A DNA stretch of 64,000 nucleotides, from the NCBI RefSeq assembly GCF_023101085.1, contig NZ_CP064703.1, positions 7,192,001-7,256,000 of the forward strand, given 5' to 3'. Within the stretch, counting starts at the first letter, position 1. Each line of letters starts with the position of its first letter. Source of the DNA: Bradyrhizobium sp. 170. Lineage in GTDB: Bacteria; Pseudomonadota; Alphaproteobacteria; Rhizobiales; Xanthobacteraceae. The notes below the pieces were generated by a model. That model was not told the origin of the DNA. It ran no database searches and saw only the letters and a list, made by a program, of their open reading frames with translations. A program made the translations under genes and the position numbers. Of the stretch, positions 1 through 8,836 are shown one piece after another.

Positions 1-81
1 AACACCATGAAAGTTAGAAGAGAGCTTGTTCATCATCACGTTCCAACCTGATGTGAAGCGACGAGCTCCAAGTGTTGCACG

Positions 82-1356
82 ATGAAGCAGGCAATCAACT
101 CAGCACCGTCGCGCCGCCACTTTTTGCGGCTAACATCAATGGCTGCGGCATCAGCCCTGGCTCCAGCGTGGGCCGAGCAGCTGGAACCAGCGGATTCGGC
201 GACATCCCGCGTGTCCGCGGGCATCGCCACGTTCGAGGAGGTATGGCGGACCGTCCGAGACCGATTCTACGATCCGCACCTACAGGGGCTCGATTGGTCG
301 GCTGTTCGGGAACGTTACTTGCCAGACGCCACACGGGCGAGTTCCGAAGAGGCGCTTGCCAGCGTCACTAATAGCATGCTCTCCGAGCTGCATGCTTCGC
401 ACACGCGCTACTACACACGGTACGAACCAGAGTACTACCAGCTTTCCGATATCTTTGCCGGTGCGCTAAGGCGACGCGGACTGGAACGCGCTTTTCCGGG
501 TGGCCGTATCTCCTATCCCGGCATTGGCATCCTCTCGCGTCCCGACATGCAGGGCCACAGCGTGATTACCGGTGTTATAGAGCGCACGCCGGCCCAACAA
601 GCCGGCCTGCTCGCTGGCGATGTGATCGTCTTTGCCGACGGTGCACCGTTTCAGCCGGTACAGTCGTTCCGCGACAAAATTGGCAAGGAAGTAGTGCTGA
701 GCCTGCGTCGTGCCGGCGCGTTTATGCAAATATCGGCTACCCCAATCGACATCGAACCCAACAAAATGTTCTTGGACGGCTTGAGGGCCAGCGCCCGCAT
801 AATGCGCGCCAACGGCCGAAGCATCGGCTATGTTCATGTCTGGTGCTACGCTGGCTCCGTGTATCAGCGGACGCTCGAGCATCTTCTATCGCAAAGTCCG
901 CTGAACGAAGCCGACGCGCTGATCTGGGACCTGCGCGATGGTTGGGGCGGCGCGATTCCCGAGTATCTTGATTTGTTCAACACGCGAGCGCCGACGATGC
1001 AAGTCACTGATCGCAATGGCGCCAGCGAACTCCGGAACGTGAAGTGGCGCAAGCCTGTCGCCATGCTTGTCAACGGTGGCACCCGCAGCGGCAAGGAGAT
1101 CCTTGCCTATGGCTTCAAAAAATACCGGCTTGGCGAGGTCATCGGTACCCGTACCGAGGGAGCTGTCCTCGCTGCGACGGCATTCCTCATTGGCGGCGGC
1201 TTGCTGTTGCTCGCGGTCGAGGACGTGCATGTCGACGGGGAGCGGCTGGAAGGCGTTGGCGTCGCACCCACGATCGAAGTCCAAGCTGACCCGGACTCCA
1301 TGGATCGTAGTGATCCTCAACTCAATCGTGCAATCGCGGTCCTATCCGGGGTCTGA
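82..1356 (+). CDS. Tat-exported S41-family (tail-specific-like) peptidase with PDZ domain
   Basis: 424 residues. The N-terminus has a strong twin-arginine signal (SRRHFLR at residues 10-16, then an Ala-rich hydrophobic stretch ending near AWA), so the protein is probably exported folded to the periplasm. Residues about 165-225 resemble a PDZ domain (PAQQAGLLAGDVIVFADG). The C-terminal half has the S41 layout: NGGTRSGKEILAYGF holds the expected nucleophile, Ser336, followed by GTRTEGAVLA. CtpA-type enzymes use a Ser-Lys pair, but I could not place the lysine with certainty. The ATG at 82 is chosen because it gives a complete Tat signal; no strong ribosome-binding site is visible. The gene stands alone and its substrate is unknown. 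Family call fairly sure, activity inferred. Confidence 0.8.
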   Translation: MKQAINSAPSRRHFLRLTSMAAASALAPAWAEQLEPADSATSRVSAGIATFEEVWRTVRDRFYDPHLQGLDWSAVRERYLPDATRASSEEALASVTNSMLSELHASHTRYYTRYEPEYYQLSDIFAGALRRRGLERAFPGGRISYPGIGILSRPDMQGHSVITGVIERTPAQQAGLLAGDVIVFADGAPFQPVQSFRDKIGKEVVLSLRRAGAFMQISATPIDIEPNKMFLDGLRASARIMRANGRSIGYVHVWCYAGSVYQRTLEHLLSQSPLNEADALIWDLRDGWGGAIPEYLDLFNTRAPTMQVTDRNGASELRNVKWRKPVAMLVNGGTRSGKEILAYGFKKYRLGEVIGTRTEGAVLAATAFLIGGGLLLLAVEDVHVDGERLEGVGVAPTIEVQADPDSMDRSDPQLNRAIAVLSGV

Positions 1357-1789
1357 TCCTCGGGAGGCAGCCTGCTGGGCTCTTACACTGTTCCGGAGGA
1401 TCGGACGCCACCAGTGAAATGCTGCTTGCCTGAGCATTCGCGCCCACGGCAGCTAGATTAGAGCTAGTCCACTCGTGTGCCCAATCGCCTCGGTTAGCGC
1501 AGGTGGGGCGACAAGTCTGAAGTTGGAGGTAGATCGGAAGTAGCCGGCCGACTGCAAAATCGACGCGAATGACCTTCAGGCGACCGCAAGCTTTCGATCG
1601 ACTTCCGGTTTGCGCCAACACCGGACGTCCCCACAACGACGCGAATGACCCGGAGCAGACTTTACCGCAATCGAAATAAGCTTCGGCGTTCAACGCTACT
1701 GCCGACCATTTCGCCGACGTGAGCATCGCATCTGCGAAGATCGTATTGGGACTAACAGAACGACGGCAGTCGGCGGCGCCAACCGGTAG
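1357..1789. other. Intergenic stretch with no supported gene
   Basis: Nothing convincing is coded here. The 12-base word CGACGCGAATGA occurs twice (near 1561 and 1637) and again near 49195, so the stretch probably holds degraded copies of an interspersed repeat. Confidence 0.4.
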
Positions 1790-3004
1790 TCACGAGAAAT
1801 CCTGCCTCAGTGTGGCGGCGATCTGTTGCAGCGCCCAGTCGACCTGATCGCTGGAGATAACAAGCGGCGGGGCGATGCGAATCGTGTGCCCGTGTGTGTC
1901 CTTGGCGAGGATGCCTCGGGTCTGCAGGGCCTGACAGTAGCGACGTGCACCGCCTGCTTCCGGATGAAGCTCGACGGCCAGCATCAGCCCGCGTCCGCGC
2001 ACTTCCCGGATCGTGTTGCTGCGGATGCCGCTCAGGCCATCGAGAAAGCGGGTGCCCTGGGCGGCTGCGTTCTCGATCATCCCTTCCTCGACCAGCACGC
2101 GCAGCGCGGCCCGAGCCACCGCACAGGCCAGCGGATTGCCGCCGAAGGTCGAACCGTGTTGACCAGGTTTCAGGGTGCCGAGCACCGCGTTGTTCGAAAG
2201 CACGGCCGACACTGGGTAAAAGCCGCCGGACAACGCCTTGCCGAGCAGCGTGACATCCGCCTCGATGCCCTCGTGCTGTTCCGCGAGCAGCTTGCCGGTG
2301 CGGCCGAGCCCGGTCTGGATCTCGTCCAGAATCAGCATCACGTCGTGCGCGGCGCAGAGTTCGCGCACTTCTGTAAAGTAACCTGACGGCGGGATGACGA
2401 CGCCAGCTTCTCCCTGGATCGGTTCGACCAAAAAGGCGACCGTGTTGGGCGTGATTGCCTTCTTCAGCGCCGCGGCATCGCCGAAGGCGATGATCTTGAA
2501 GCCCGCCGCGAACGGTCCGAAATGGTCACGTGCCGCCGGGTCGGTGCTGAAGCCGATGATGCCAAGGGTGCGGCCGTGAAAATTATCGGCGCAGACGATG
2601 ATTTCGGCCTGCCCGTCCGGCACTCCCTTCACCTCATAGCCCCATTTGCGCACCGACTTGATCGCACTCTCCACCGCTTCGGCACCGCTGTTCATCGGCA
2701 GCACCTTGTGGGAGCCGGTCAGCGCCGCGATCTCTTCGTAAAAGAGGGCCAGCTGGTCGTTGTGAAAGGCGCGCGACGTCAGCGTCAGCCGGCCCGCCTG
2801 CTCCACCATCGCGGCCAAGATCTTCGGATGGCAGTGGCCCTGATTCACCGCGGAATAGGCGGAGAGGCAATCGAGGTAGCGATGGCCCTGCGTATCCCAA
2901 ACAAAGACGCCCTCGCCCCGCGACAGAACGACGCCGAGCGGTTCGTAGTTCTGGGCGCCAAAGCGCGCTTCCCTCGCGATGAAATCAGTGACCGATGGAT
3001 CCAT
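1790..3004 (-). CDS. rocD: Ornithine--oxo-acid aminotransferase
   Basis: 404 residues, the normal length for this class III PLP-dependent aminotransferase. It transfers the delta-amino group of ornithine to 2-oxoglutarate, giving glutamate semialdehyde and glutamate in arginine/ornithine catabolism. Visible landmarks are NSGAEAVE (residues 105-112, phosphate binding), NFHGRTLG (141-148), the LILDEIQTG segment with Asp227, and LLGKALSGG with the Schiff-base lysine Lys256. The first ATG gives a full-length protein. Other class III aminotransferases (acetylornithine, 4-aminobutyrate) are the main alternative, but the N-terminal [19 protein letters not shown] and [11 protein letters not shown] are typical of RocD. 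An inverted repeat about 195 bp upstream could be its control site. Confidence 0.92.
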   Translation of the reverse strand: MDPSVTDFIAREARFGAQNYEPLGVVLSRGEGVFVWDTQGHRYLDCLSAYSAVNQGHCHPKILAAMVEQAGRLTLTSRAFHNDQLALFYEEIAALTGSHKVLPMNSGAEAVESAIKSVRKWGYEVKGVPDGQAEIIVCADNFHGRTLGIIGFSTDPAARDHFGPFAAGFKIIAFGDAAALKKAITPNTVAFLVEPIQGEAGVVIPPSGYFTEVRELCAAHDVMLILDEIQTGLGRTGKLLAEQHEGIEADVTLLGKALSGGFYPVSAVLSNNAVLGTLKPGQHGSTFGGNPLACAVARAALRVLVEEGMIENAAAQGTRFLDGLSGIRSNTIREVRGRGLMLAVELHPEAGGARRYCQALQTRGILAKDTHGHTIRIAPPLVISSDQVDWALQQIAATLRQDFS

Positions 3005-3731
3005 GTTTCGTCACTCCAGTTGGAGCGAACTGGCAAGCAGTGGGCTATCGCCATTTTCCAGCCTGCGAATGCCCGATTATCATCATCAAGTTACCACAGG
3101 CATTTTGCTTGCGGACACATTGGGTGACGCTAAACGGCACTGCCACTCCCTATCGGGCTGGACAGAAACAGCACGGCGCGCCTCCTTGCCAACTCTCATT
3201 ATAAGGTATTGACTTATAAGATGATTTGGCAATGCTCACCCCGAAAGACCGCACCGTGTGGTGCACTCGGCTGGCAACATCCTGCGGACTTATCAACATC
3301 GGACGTCGAACCAGCGCTCTGCTGGGTCTGCTACTGTCGGGATTGTGTTGAAAAGTCCTTTTTCGCTGATGACCGAAAATTCTCAGGACCGCTGGTGCGT
3401 TCCCCTTGCTGCAAGTTAAGGGAACCACATGAATTACCGCAAAAACGATCGCTGGCCCTCGTATCGATTCTACAGCGCCTTGCAGCGGCTGAAATCGCCA
3501 ATGCGCTACATTTGCGAGATTTTCGGAGCCCCGCGATTTTCGAGTTTTTCAACACAATCGTCGGTAAAGCGGACATCGGAAAAGCTTGCCGGCTAACCGA
3601 CCACTTCCAACTAGCCTGCCTCAATCTAAGCCATGGCCTGAAATGGCGCGCCGGCCGGGGCCGACTACAATGGACCTATCATGTTATTCCTGCTTTTGTT
3701 TGGAACGGCCTCCAACTCGAGAGACTAGAAT
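3005..3731. other. Long gene-free stretch with a probable insertion-sequence end remnant
   Basis: No reading frame here resembles a protein. Around 3338-3362 the sequence GGGATTGTGTTGAAAAGTCC closely matches the start of the IS1182-type element near 52605 (GGGATTTTGTTGAAAAACTC), so this is probably a solitary end of a lost insertion sequence. The rest is unassigned. Confidence 0.4.
3199..3219. promoter_or_regulatory. AT-rich inverted repeat upstream of rocD
   Basis: TTATAAG (3199-3205) and CTTATAA (3213-3219) are perfect inverted arms around a 7-nt spacer in an otherwise GC-rich stretch. It is probably an operator or an AT-rich promoter element. It could serve rocD, about 195 bp away on the minus strand. 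The regulator is unknown. Confidence 0.4.
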
Positions 3732-4676
3732 TTGGATCCTACTCTGCAAGACCTGATCGAGCGAATTGGCTCAGAACATGTTGAGCGGCGACTGAAAATC
3801 GAAGTCGAGCATGAGGCCCAGCTGTTTGGACAGGGACTGATCTTCTTTAATCTTGAAAACTGGTACGCAGCGCCGTGGATTGTCAGAACTGCGCTGAAGC
3901 TGACTGGACTTTATGGCCGTGCGCGTCGAAACGCTGACCACGTCGTTGTCAAACAACATAGCGTGGCTTTCGCCAATCTTCCCTCGGCATTTGACAATTT
4001 CACTATCCTGCACATCAGCGATCTGCATGCCGACATAAGTGTAGGCGCGATGCGGCATCTGGTTAGCGTGGTCGGCGGCCTTCAATACGACATTTGCGTC
4101 TTAACCGGCGACTATCGCGGCAAGACATATGGTCCATTCGAAAAAAGTCTAGAAATCATCGATGAACTGCAGGCCAAATTGAAGGGGCCAGTTTATGGGG
4201 TGCTTGGTAACCACGACAGCATCCGTATGGCCCCTTCAATGGAAGCCATGGGAATCTGCATGCTGTTCAACGAGTGCGAACCAATTGTTCGTGACGGACA
4301 ACGTATTTTCCTGGCCGGCGTTGACGATCCGCATTTCTATCGGGCAGACGACATTGAGAAAGCCGCGTCGCAAATTCCTTCAGATGCCTTTTCGATTTTG
4401 TTGGCGCACACGCCGGAAGTTTACGATCGAGCGATGAGCGCCAGATTCGATCTCATGTTATGCGGACACACCCACGGAGGCCAGCTTTGCCTACCCGGTG
4501 GAATTCCGATCAAGCTGGAGGCAGCATTACCTAGATTCATGGGCGCTGGACCGTGGCGCCATGGCGCCATGGTCGGATATACCTCGGTGGGCGCTGGCAC
4601 GAGCCTTCTGCCGGTCCGCTTAAACTGCCCGCCGGAGATAACTCTGCATACCTTGCGCGATGGGCAGCAGCTCTAG
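3732..4676 (+). CDS. Metallophosphoesterase (YaeI/YkuE-like)
   Basis: 314 residues from a TTG start preceded by GAGAGAC; no ATG fits better. All calcineurin-like metal-binding blocks are present: SDLH (Asp97, His99), TGDY (Asp127), GNHD (Asn160, His161, Asp162), the AHTPE histidine (His226) and CGHTHGGQ (His246, His248). The complete set supports an active two-metal phosphoesterase. Relatives include UDP-2,3-diacylglucosamine pyrophosphatase-like and YaeI-type enzymes, but the substrate cannot be read from sequence. The N-terminal 90 residues contain no clear signal peptide; residues 40-62 are moderately hydrophobic. The gene is isolated between repeat-rich spaces. Confidence 0.85.
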   Translation: MDPTLQDLIERIGSEHVERRLKIEVEHEAQLFGQGLIFFNLENWYAAPWIVRTALKLTGLYGRARRNADHVVVKQHSVAFANLPSAFDNFTILHISDLHADISVGAMRHLVSVVGGLQYDICVLTGDYRGKTYGPFEKSLEIIDELQAKLKGPVYGVLGNHDSIRMAPSMEAMGICMLFNECEPIVRDGQRIFLAGVDDPHFYRADDIEKAASQIPSDAFSILLAHTPEVYDRAMSARFDLMLCGHTHGGQLCLPGGIPIKLEAALPRFMGAGPWRHGAMVGYTSVGAGTSLLPVRLNCPPEITLHTLRDGQQL

Positions 4677-4715
4677 CTCACGAGCAAGTCCGTTGCCGAA
4701 AAACGAAACGCGGTA

Positions 4716-5131
4716 TCAAAATATCCCGTCGCGGCATCCAAGGAATGACCGCTTTGCGCCAGAAGCAGCCGGTCGCTGGTGGAACGGCTCAAGTTGGCGT
4801 CGCCTTGCTCTCCTGCTATTCGCCTTCGCCGTGATGAGGAGTTTGCGTCCTCTTGGGATGATCGACAGGGTCTTGCGCCGACGATCGACTTTGTCCTGCC
4901 TGCGAACGACGAGCCCGCCGCGTTCGAGCTTCGTCATCACGAGGGTCATTGTCGACCGGTCGAGTTTGGCGATGTTGGCAACACTTATCTGATCGCTGTC
5001 GGGCGTTGCTCGATAACCATCAGAACTGCGAACTGACTCGGGGTGATGCCGAGGCTTCCAAGCTCCTCATTGAGGATCGCAGCCGAAATCTGATGGGCGC
5101 GGCGGATGAGAAAGCCCGGCAAAAGCTTCAA
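4716..5131 (-). pseudogene. Frameshifted MarR-family regulator
   Basis: Two minus-strand frames together give a MarR-type winged helix. The upstream part, starting near a TTG at 5131, reads LPGFLIRRAHQISAAILNEE through PSQFAVLMVIEQRP and then stops. The downstream part continues in another frame as SDQISVANIAKLDRSTMTLV, then KLERGGLVVRRQD and DRRRKTLSIIPRGRKLL. Adding one base in the CCCG run restores a single frame reading QRPDSDQIS, so a 1-nt deletion is the likely lesion. The last residues run into an interspersed repeat near 4750-4795, so the C-terminus is also replaced. It lies just downstream of the flavin monooxygenase at 5442-6647 and may once have regulated it. Confidence 0.7.
4746..4795. 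repeat. Interspersed palindromic repeat, module B
   Basis: A diverged copy of the unit GACCGCTTTGCGCCAGAAGC...GGTCGCT found again near 6665, 15624, 40750, 50392, 58165 and 61226. Better copies contain CCGCTT and AAGCGG as inverted arms. Confidence 0.5.
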
Positions 5132-5441
5132 TTCATTCGCGACGTTCTTGGCATTCCCAGCCCCCTCAATCGTCTACCCGGATGGCGGCCCCAATGCCCC
5201 CGCGGGGTTTGGCGGGGAGCGCAAAGGCAACTCATTAGCGACGCCTGATCGCAGGTTTACACACCATCGTCAAACGGCGTCGTCGGCAAGAGCGGGCATG
5301 CCAGTTTGAAGGGGCCCACGCCAAGGGGCGCAGAACGACGGTAGCTAGAACCGAGCTACTGCTGATCTTTTCAGCATCCTCCCAGGTTGTCCGCTCGCGA
5401 GTTGTCTTCGCATTTTGTTCGGACCGATTTCCTCGACGCCG

Positions 5442-6647
5442 TCACACGGCGACGGCGGTAGCGTCGTATCTGTACATCCAGTCGTATCGCTCCCGCAGAC
5501 GGTCTTCCGCCCACTCGCGCTCCACATAGGCCTGCGCCGTCGCCGGATCTCCCAGTAACGGGTTGTGAAAGCGTTTCGTGTTGTCGGCCGATCCGTTGAC
5601 GACGCGGGACGTGCGTTCGTACCTCGCCGATTCATAGGCGCGGAATGCCGCGGCGACGTCCATGCCGTGCGCCTCGAGCGCTCGGGACAAGATGTAGCCG
5701 TCCTCGATCGCCATGACGGCGCCTTGCGCAAGGAATGGCAGCGTCGGATGGCAGGCGTCGCCGAGCAGCGTGACGCGACCCACCGACCATGACGAAAGAG
5801 GATGGCGCAGTTTCAATGCCCAGAGGTACGGTTGAGGAATGGCTGCGATGAGCGTCTGTACATCTTCATGCCATCCGGCGAAGTCGGCGAGCATGTCCGC
5901 ATGCGAACCCGGCGTTGTCCAGGACTCTTCGTGCCAGTCCTCGCGTTCGACCACGCCCACGAAGTTCATCAGCGTTCCGCGCCGTAAGGGATACTGCACG
6001 ATGTGACGGCCGGGCCCGACCCAATTCGACGAGACCGAACGTGCTAGGCGGGGCGGCAGGTCCGCCATCGAGATGACGCCGCGCCATGCGACGAGGCCCG
6101 TGAATTCGGCGTTGTCCGAGCCATGCAGACCTGCACGGATCACGGAGTGGATTCCGTCGGCGCCGATCAGCGCGTCGGCTTCGGCGGTGCTGCCATCGTC
6201 GAACTGAAGGATTGCGCGCCCTCCTATGGTCTCGCATCCGACAACCTTATGTCCCAGACGAAGCGCGCCCGGTGCAGCCCTCGTCACCGCATCCGACAGG
6301 ATACCCAGCAGGTCCGGCCGGAACATCGTGACGTAGGGGTGACCATAGGTCTGCACCGACACGGTCCCGAGATCGAAAGCGGTCCAGGCCTGGCCGGTAT
6401 TCCACATCCGAATCTCACGCCGCTCCGGATGCGCGGCCTCTTCTATGACGCGGGTAGCGAGGCCGAGTTCGTGAAAGACAAGCATGCCGTTGGCGCTGAT
6501 CTGCACACCGGCCCCGATCTCCTGAAGGACCGGCGCCTGCTCGTATATCTCGACCTCGAAGCCACGCTTGATGAGGGAAAGCGCCGCCGTCAACCCGCCT
6601 ATGCCGCCGCCGGCTACGATGATTTTGGGTTTTCTGGCATTTTTCAC
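5442..6647 (-). CDS. FAD-dependent aromatic-ring monooxygenase (salicylate / 3-hydroxybenzoate hydroxylase type)
   Basis: 401 residues, the usual length for single-component group A flavin hydroxylases. N-terminal GGGIGGL (residues 13-19) binds FAD, GADGIHSVIR is the conserved DG block, and LLGDACHPTLPFLAQGA is the GD block that contacts FAD ribose. Such enzymes use NAD(P)H and O2 to hydroxylate phenolic acids. Salicylate 1-hydroxylase, 3-hydroxybenzoate 6-hydroxylase and 6-hydroxynicotinate 3-monooxygenase cannot be told apart here. It lies downstream of a TctC-type binding protein on the same strand, with 124 bp and an interspersed repeat between them, so the two may be co-transcribed. A neighbouring MarR pseudogene suggests a lost local regulator. 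Confidence 0.82.
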   Translation of the reverse strand: MKNARKPKIIVAGGGIGGLTAALSLIKRGFEVEIYEQAPVLQEIGAGVQISANGMLVFHELGLATRVIEEAAHPERREIRMWNTGQAWTAFDLGTVSVQTYGHPYVTMFRPDLLGILSDAVTRAAPGALRLGHKVVGCETIGGRAILQFDDGSTAEADALIGADGIHSVIRAGLHGSDNAEFTGLVAWRGVISMADLPPRLARSVSSNWVGPGRHIVQYPLRRGTLMNFVGVVEREDWHEESWTTPGSHADMLADFAGWHEDVQTLIAAIPQPYLWALKLRHPLSSWSVGRVTLLGDACHPTLPFLAQGAVMAIEDGYILSRALEAHGMDVAAAFRAYESARYERTSRVVNGSADNTKRFHNPLLGDPATAQAYVEREWAEDRLRERYDWMYRYDATAVAV

Positions 6648-6664
6648 AGCTTGCTGCCCTTTTT

Positions 6665-6720
6665 ATGGGTGCCTTGCGCCAAGAGCAGCCGTTCCTCCTG
6701 AGCCAGCTTTTGACTCAAAG
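6665..6720. repeat. Interspersed repeat, module B
   Basis: GCCTTGCGCCAAGAGCAGCC followed by GTTCCTCCTGAGCCAGCTTTTGAC matches the module B consensus (CCGCTTTGCGCCAGAAGCGG, then CAGCTTTTGAC). It fills most of the gap between two minus-strand genes. Confidence 0.6.
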
Positions 6721-6771
6721 CCGACGTGGGCATTCGGTTCGCGAGAAAAGCCCCGGCGCGTCTCGTTCAAG

Positions 6772-7752
6772 CTATTCTGAAGTGATGCCGGCATCCTTGA
6801 CTACTTTTGCCCAGCGCAGGCGATCCCTGGCGATCAGCTCTGCCAAACGTTCAGACGGGCCGCCCCGGGCAATCAAGCCTTGCCTATCGAGAACGGCGCG
6901 AACGCTCGGCTGCGCCAGGATCTCGTTAAAGACCGCATTGTAGCGGTCAACGATTTCCTTCGGTGTACCGGCCGGAGCAAGAACGGCATACCACAAATCG
7001 ACGTCGAAATCGGTTACGCCAAGTTCGGCCAGCGTCGGGACTTGCGCCTGCTGCGCCCGAGCCTGGCTCCCGACGGCGAGGATGCGAATTTGTCCCGTCT
7101 CTGCGAGAGGAAGCGCGGTATGGATTGGTAAAAACATCACTGAGACGTGTCCGCCCGCGACGTCTTTCACGGCGCCGGCTGAACCCGCATAAGGAACGTG
7201 TGTCAGGTTGATCTGCGCGGTCAGCTTCAGGAGCTCCATGGCGAGATGTTGTGGTGTTCCCCGACCGGGGGACGCGTAGTTGATGTCGCCCGGCTTGCTG
7301 CGAGCCAGCGCGATCAGCTCCGAGAAAGTGCTGACGTTGAGCGAAGGATGAACAACAAGCGCAAGAACTCCGGTCGCGATCTCCGCGATCGGCACGAAGC
7401 TCGTCTCCGGATCGTAGGGGATCGAGCGATAAAGGCTCGCATTCATCACAAACGTATTGACGGTCACCAGCAGCGTCTGGCCATCGGGAGCAGCGCGCGC
7501 CGCTGCCTGGGTACCGATGTTGCCACTCGCACCAGGCTTGTTCTCGACGATCACCGGCTGGTTCCAGCGCTGCCGCAATTCCTCACCGAGGATACGCGCG
7601 AGGAGATCGGGCCCTGTGCCCGCCGAGAACGGAACGTTGAGCCGGATTGTTTGCTGCGACTGCCCCAGAGCCAGGCTTGGCATCATTGGAGAAAGGGCCA
7701 TGGCCAGAATCCCCAGCACCGTGCGGCGCGAAAGCGTGCGACTTCCGGGCAT
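6772..7752 (-). CDS. Tripartite tricarboxylate transporter substrate-binding protein (Bug/TctC family)
   Basis: 326 residues from the ATG at 7752, chosen because GAGAGA sits just upstream and the protein then begins with a Tat-like signal (SRRTVLG, hydrophobic stretch, ALG). The frame is open to 7800 with another ATG at 7770. The Bug pattern is clear: IRLNVPFSAGTGPDLLARIL, VIVENKPGASGNIG, AAPDGQTLL, GTPQHLAMELL and FAPAGTPKEIVDR-like LAPAGTPKEIVDRYN. Such periplasmic proteins capture small carboxylates, often for TctAB but frequently as orphans; no tctAB is in the window. The AATCT-N9-AGATT operator lies about 50 bp upstream, between this gene and the IclR gene. Confidence 0.88.
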   Translation of the reverse strand: MPGSRTLSRRTVLGILAMALSPMMPSLALGQSQQTIRLNVPFSAGTGPDLLARILGEELRQRWNQPVIVENKPGASGNIGTQAAARAAPDGQTLLVTVNTFVMNASLYRSIPYDPETSFVPIAEIATGVLALVVHPSLNVSTFSELIALARSKPGDINYASPGRGTPQHLAMELLKLTAQINLTHVPYAGSAGAVKDVAGGHVSVMFLPIHTALPLAETGQIRILAVGSQARAQQAQVPTLAELGVTDFDVDLWYAVLAPAGTPKEIVDRYNAVFNEILAQPSVRAVLDRQGLIARGGPSERLAELIARDRLRWAKVVKDAGITSE

Positions 7753-7800
7753 AAATTCTCTCACTGCCATGGGTGTTCGTCGACGGATCACAACTAACAA

Positions 7801-7819
7801 AATCTCTTAATATGAGATT
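7801..7819. promoter_or_regulatory. Probable IclR operator (AATCT-N9-AGATT), left copy
   Basis: AATCTC (7801-7806) and GAGATT (7814-7819) are perfect inverted arms. The core AATCT-N9-AGATT recurs at 8728-8746 with identical spacing. The two copies bracket the IclR-type gene, the arrangement expected for its binding sites. Confidence 0.6.
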
Positions 7820-7957
7820 ATGATGTAATGTACGCTGGTCTCGCGCACTGATTCAAGGTTTGATTCTGCCGGACGGGGGGAAGTATCTGCCGTAAACCGG
7901 CGCTAAGGCGGGCCGCGGGCCGAAATCGGAGCGATATCAGACCATGCGTCCTGAGGC

Positions 7958-8722
7958 ATGAAGCCAACGAACAGTCTGGAACGGGTGCTGGCGGTTCTCG
8001 AGGTGTTTTCCGAGGAACGGCTGGAATGGATGCCTGAGGATTTGATGCGCGAGCTCGGCTATAGCCGGCCGACGCTGTACCGCTATCTGAAGATCCTGAA
8101 AGATGCCGGCTTCCTGATGTCGAGCCGCAACTCCGGCGTCACGCTAGGACCCAAGGTCGTCGAGATGGATTACCTGACGCGCCGCTCCGACGCGCTGGTG
8201 CTGCACGGCGTGCCCTATCTGAAAGAGCTGACTACGGCTTATTCCTGCACCGCCATGGTTTTACGCTGGTACGGCAACAAGATTCTCTGCGTGGTCTCCG
8301 AATCCTCCGCCAAAAACCCGATCAGTTCCTATCCGCGCGGACGACCGATGCCGCTGGGGCGCGGCGCGATCGCGCGCTCGATCATGGCGTTTCTGCCGCG
8401 GCCGCGACTGTTGCCGCTGGTCGAGCGTAACCTCGCCGACCTGCGCTCGGTCGGCCTCGGCGATACCGCCGAGGATGTCTTGAAAAGCCTGAAGAAGGTT
8501 CGCAAGGCCGGATTTTCCGTCGCCTATGGCGAGGTCACGCCCGGCGCGGTCGGCATCGCCGCACCGATCTTCGACGACCGCCGTTATCCGATCGCCAGCG
8601 TTTGCGTCACCATCGCCGGCAGCCTGGTGACCGGCGCCCTGATCGATCAGATCGGCGCCGAAGTTCGGCGCGTGGCGCTGCAGATCTCGGCCGATCAGGC
8701 CTCAGCAAAAGCAAGAAACTAA
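7958..8722 (+). CDS. IclR-family transcriptional regulator
   Basis: 254 residues. Residues 1-65 form the N-terminal winged helix (NSLERVLAVLEVFSEE, LGYSRPTLYRYLKILKDAGF). The C-terminal IclR effector domain follows (GRPMPLGRGAIARSIMAFLP, FSVAYGEVTPGAVGIAAPIFDD, YPIASVCVTIAGS). This family commonly controls neighbouring aromatic-acid catabolism and binds a small acid. It is divergent from the TctC gene at 6772-7752 and co-directional with the monooxygenase-TPP enzyme genes. Matching inverted repeats flank it on both sides, so it probably controls both arms and perhaps itself. The effector is unknown but is likely the substrate of this pathway. Confidence 0.9.
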   Translation: MKPTNSLERVLAVLEVFSEERLEWMPEDLMRELGYSRPTLYRYLKILKDAGFLMSSRNSGVTLGPKVVEMDYLTRRSDALVLHGVPYLKELTTAYSCTAMVLRWYGNKILCVVSESSAKNPISSYPRGRPMPLGRGAIARSIMAFLPRPRLLPLVERNLADLRSVGLGDTAEDVLKSLKKVRKAGFSVAYGEVTPGAVGIAAPIFDDRRYPIASVCVTIAGSLVTGALIDQIGAEVRRVALQISADQASAKARN

Positions 8723-8725
8723 GTC

Positions 8726-8748
8726 ATAATCTTACATTATAAGATTAT
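8726..8748. promoter_or_regulatory. Probable IclR operator (AATCT-N9-AGATT), right copy
   Basis: ATAATCTTA (8726-8734) and TAAGATTAT (8740-8748) are perfect 9-nt arms around CATTA. The core AATCT-N9-AGATT equals that at 7801-7819. It lies between the IclR stop and the monooxygenase start, and TTGACT (8751-8756) directly after it could be a -35 element. Confidence 0.65.
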
Positions 8749-8836
8749 TCTTGACTTGGCGGCGGTCCTACTCTCATTTTGCGGCGCCCGCGCGCTCGGC
8801 GAGGCGGATAATTCACGCCAATCGCAAGAAGCCAGG

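Noticed and set aside
1322-1726. 134-codon minus-strand frame
   Set aside because: Overlaps the end of the S41-like gene and degraded repeats; no protein-like pattern.
3209-3784. Open frame of 191 codons on the plus strand
   Set aside because: Composition is not protein-like, it overlaps the supported metallophosphoesterase start and spans an IS-end remnant.
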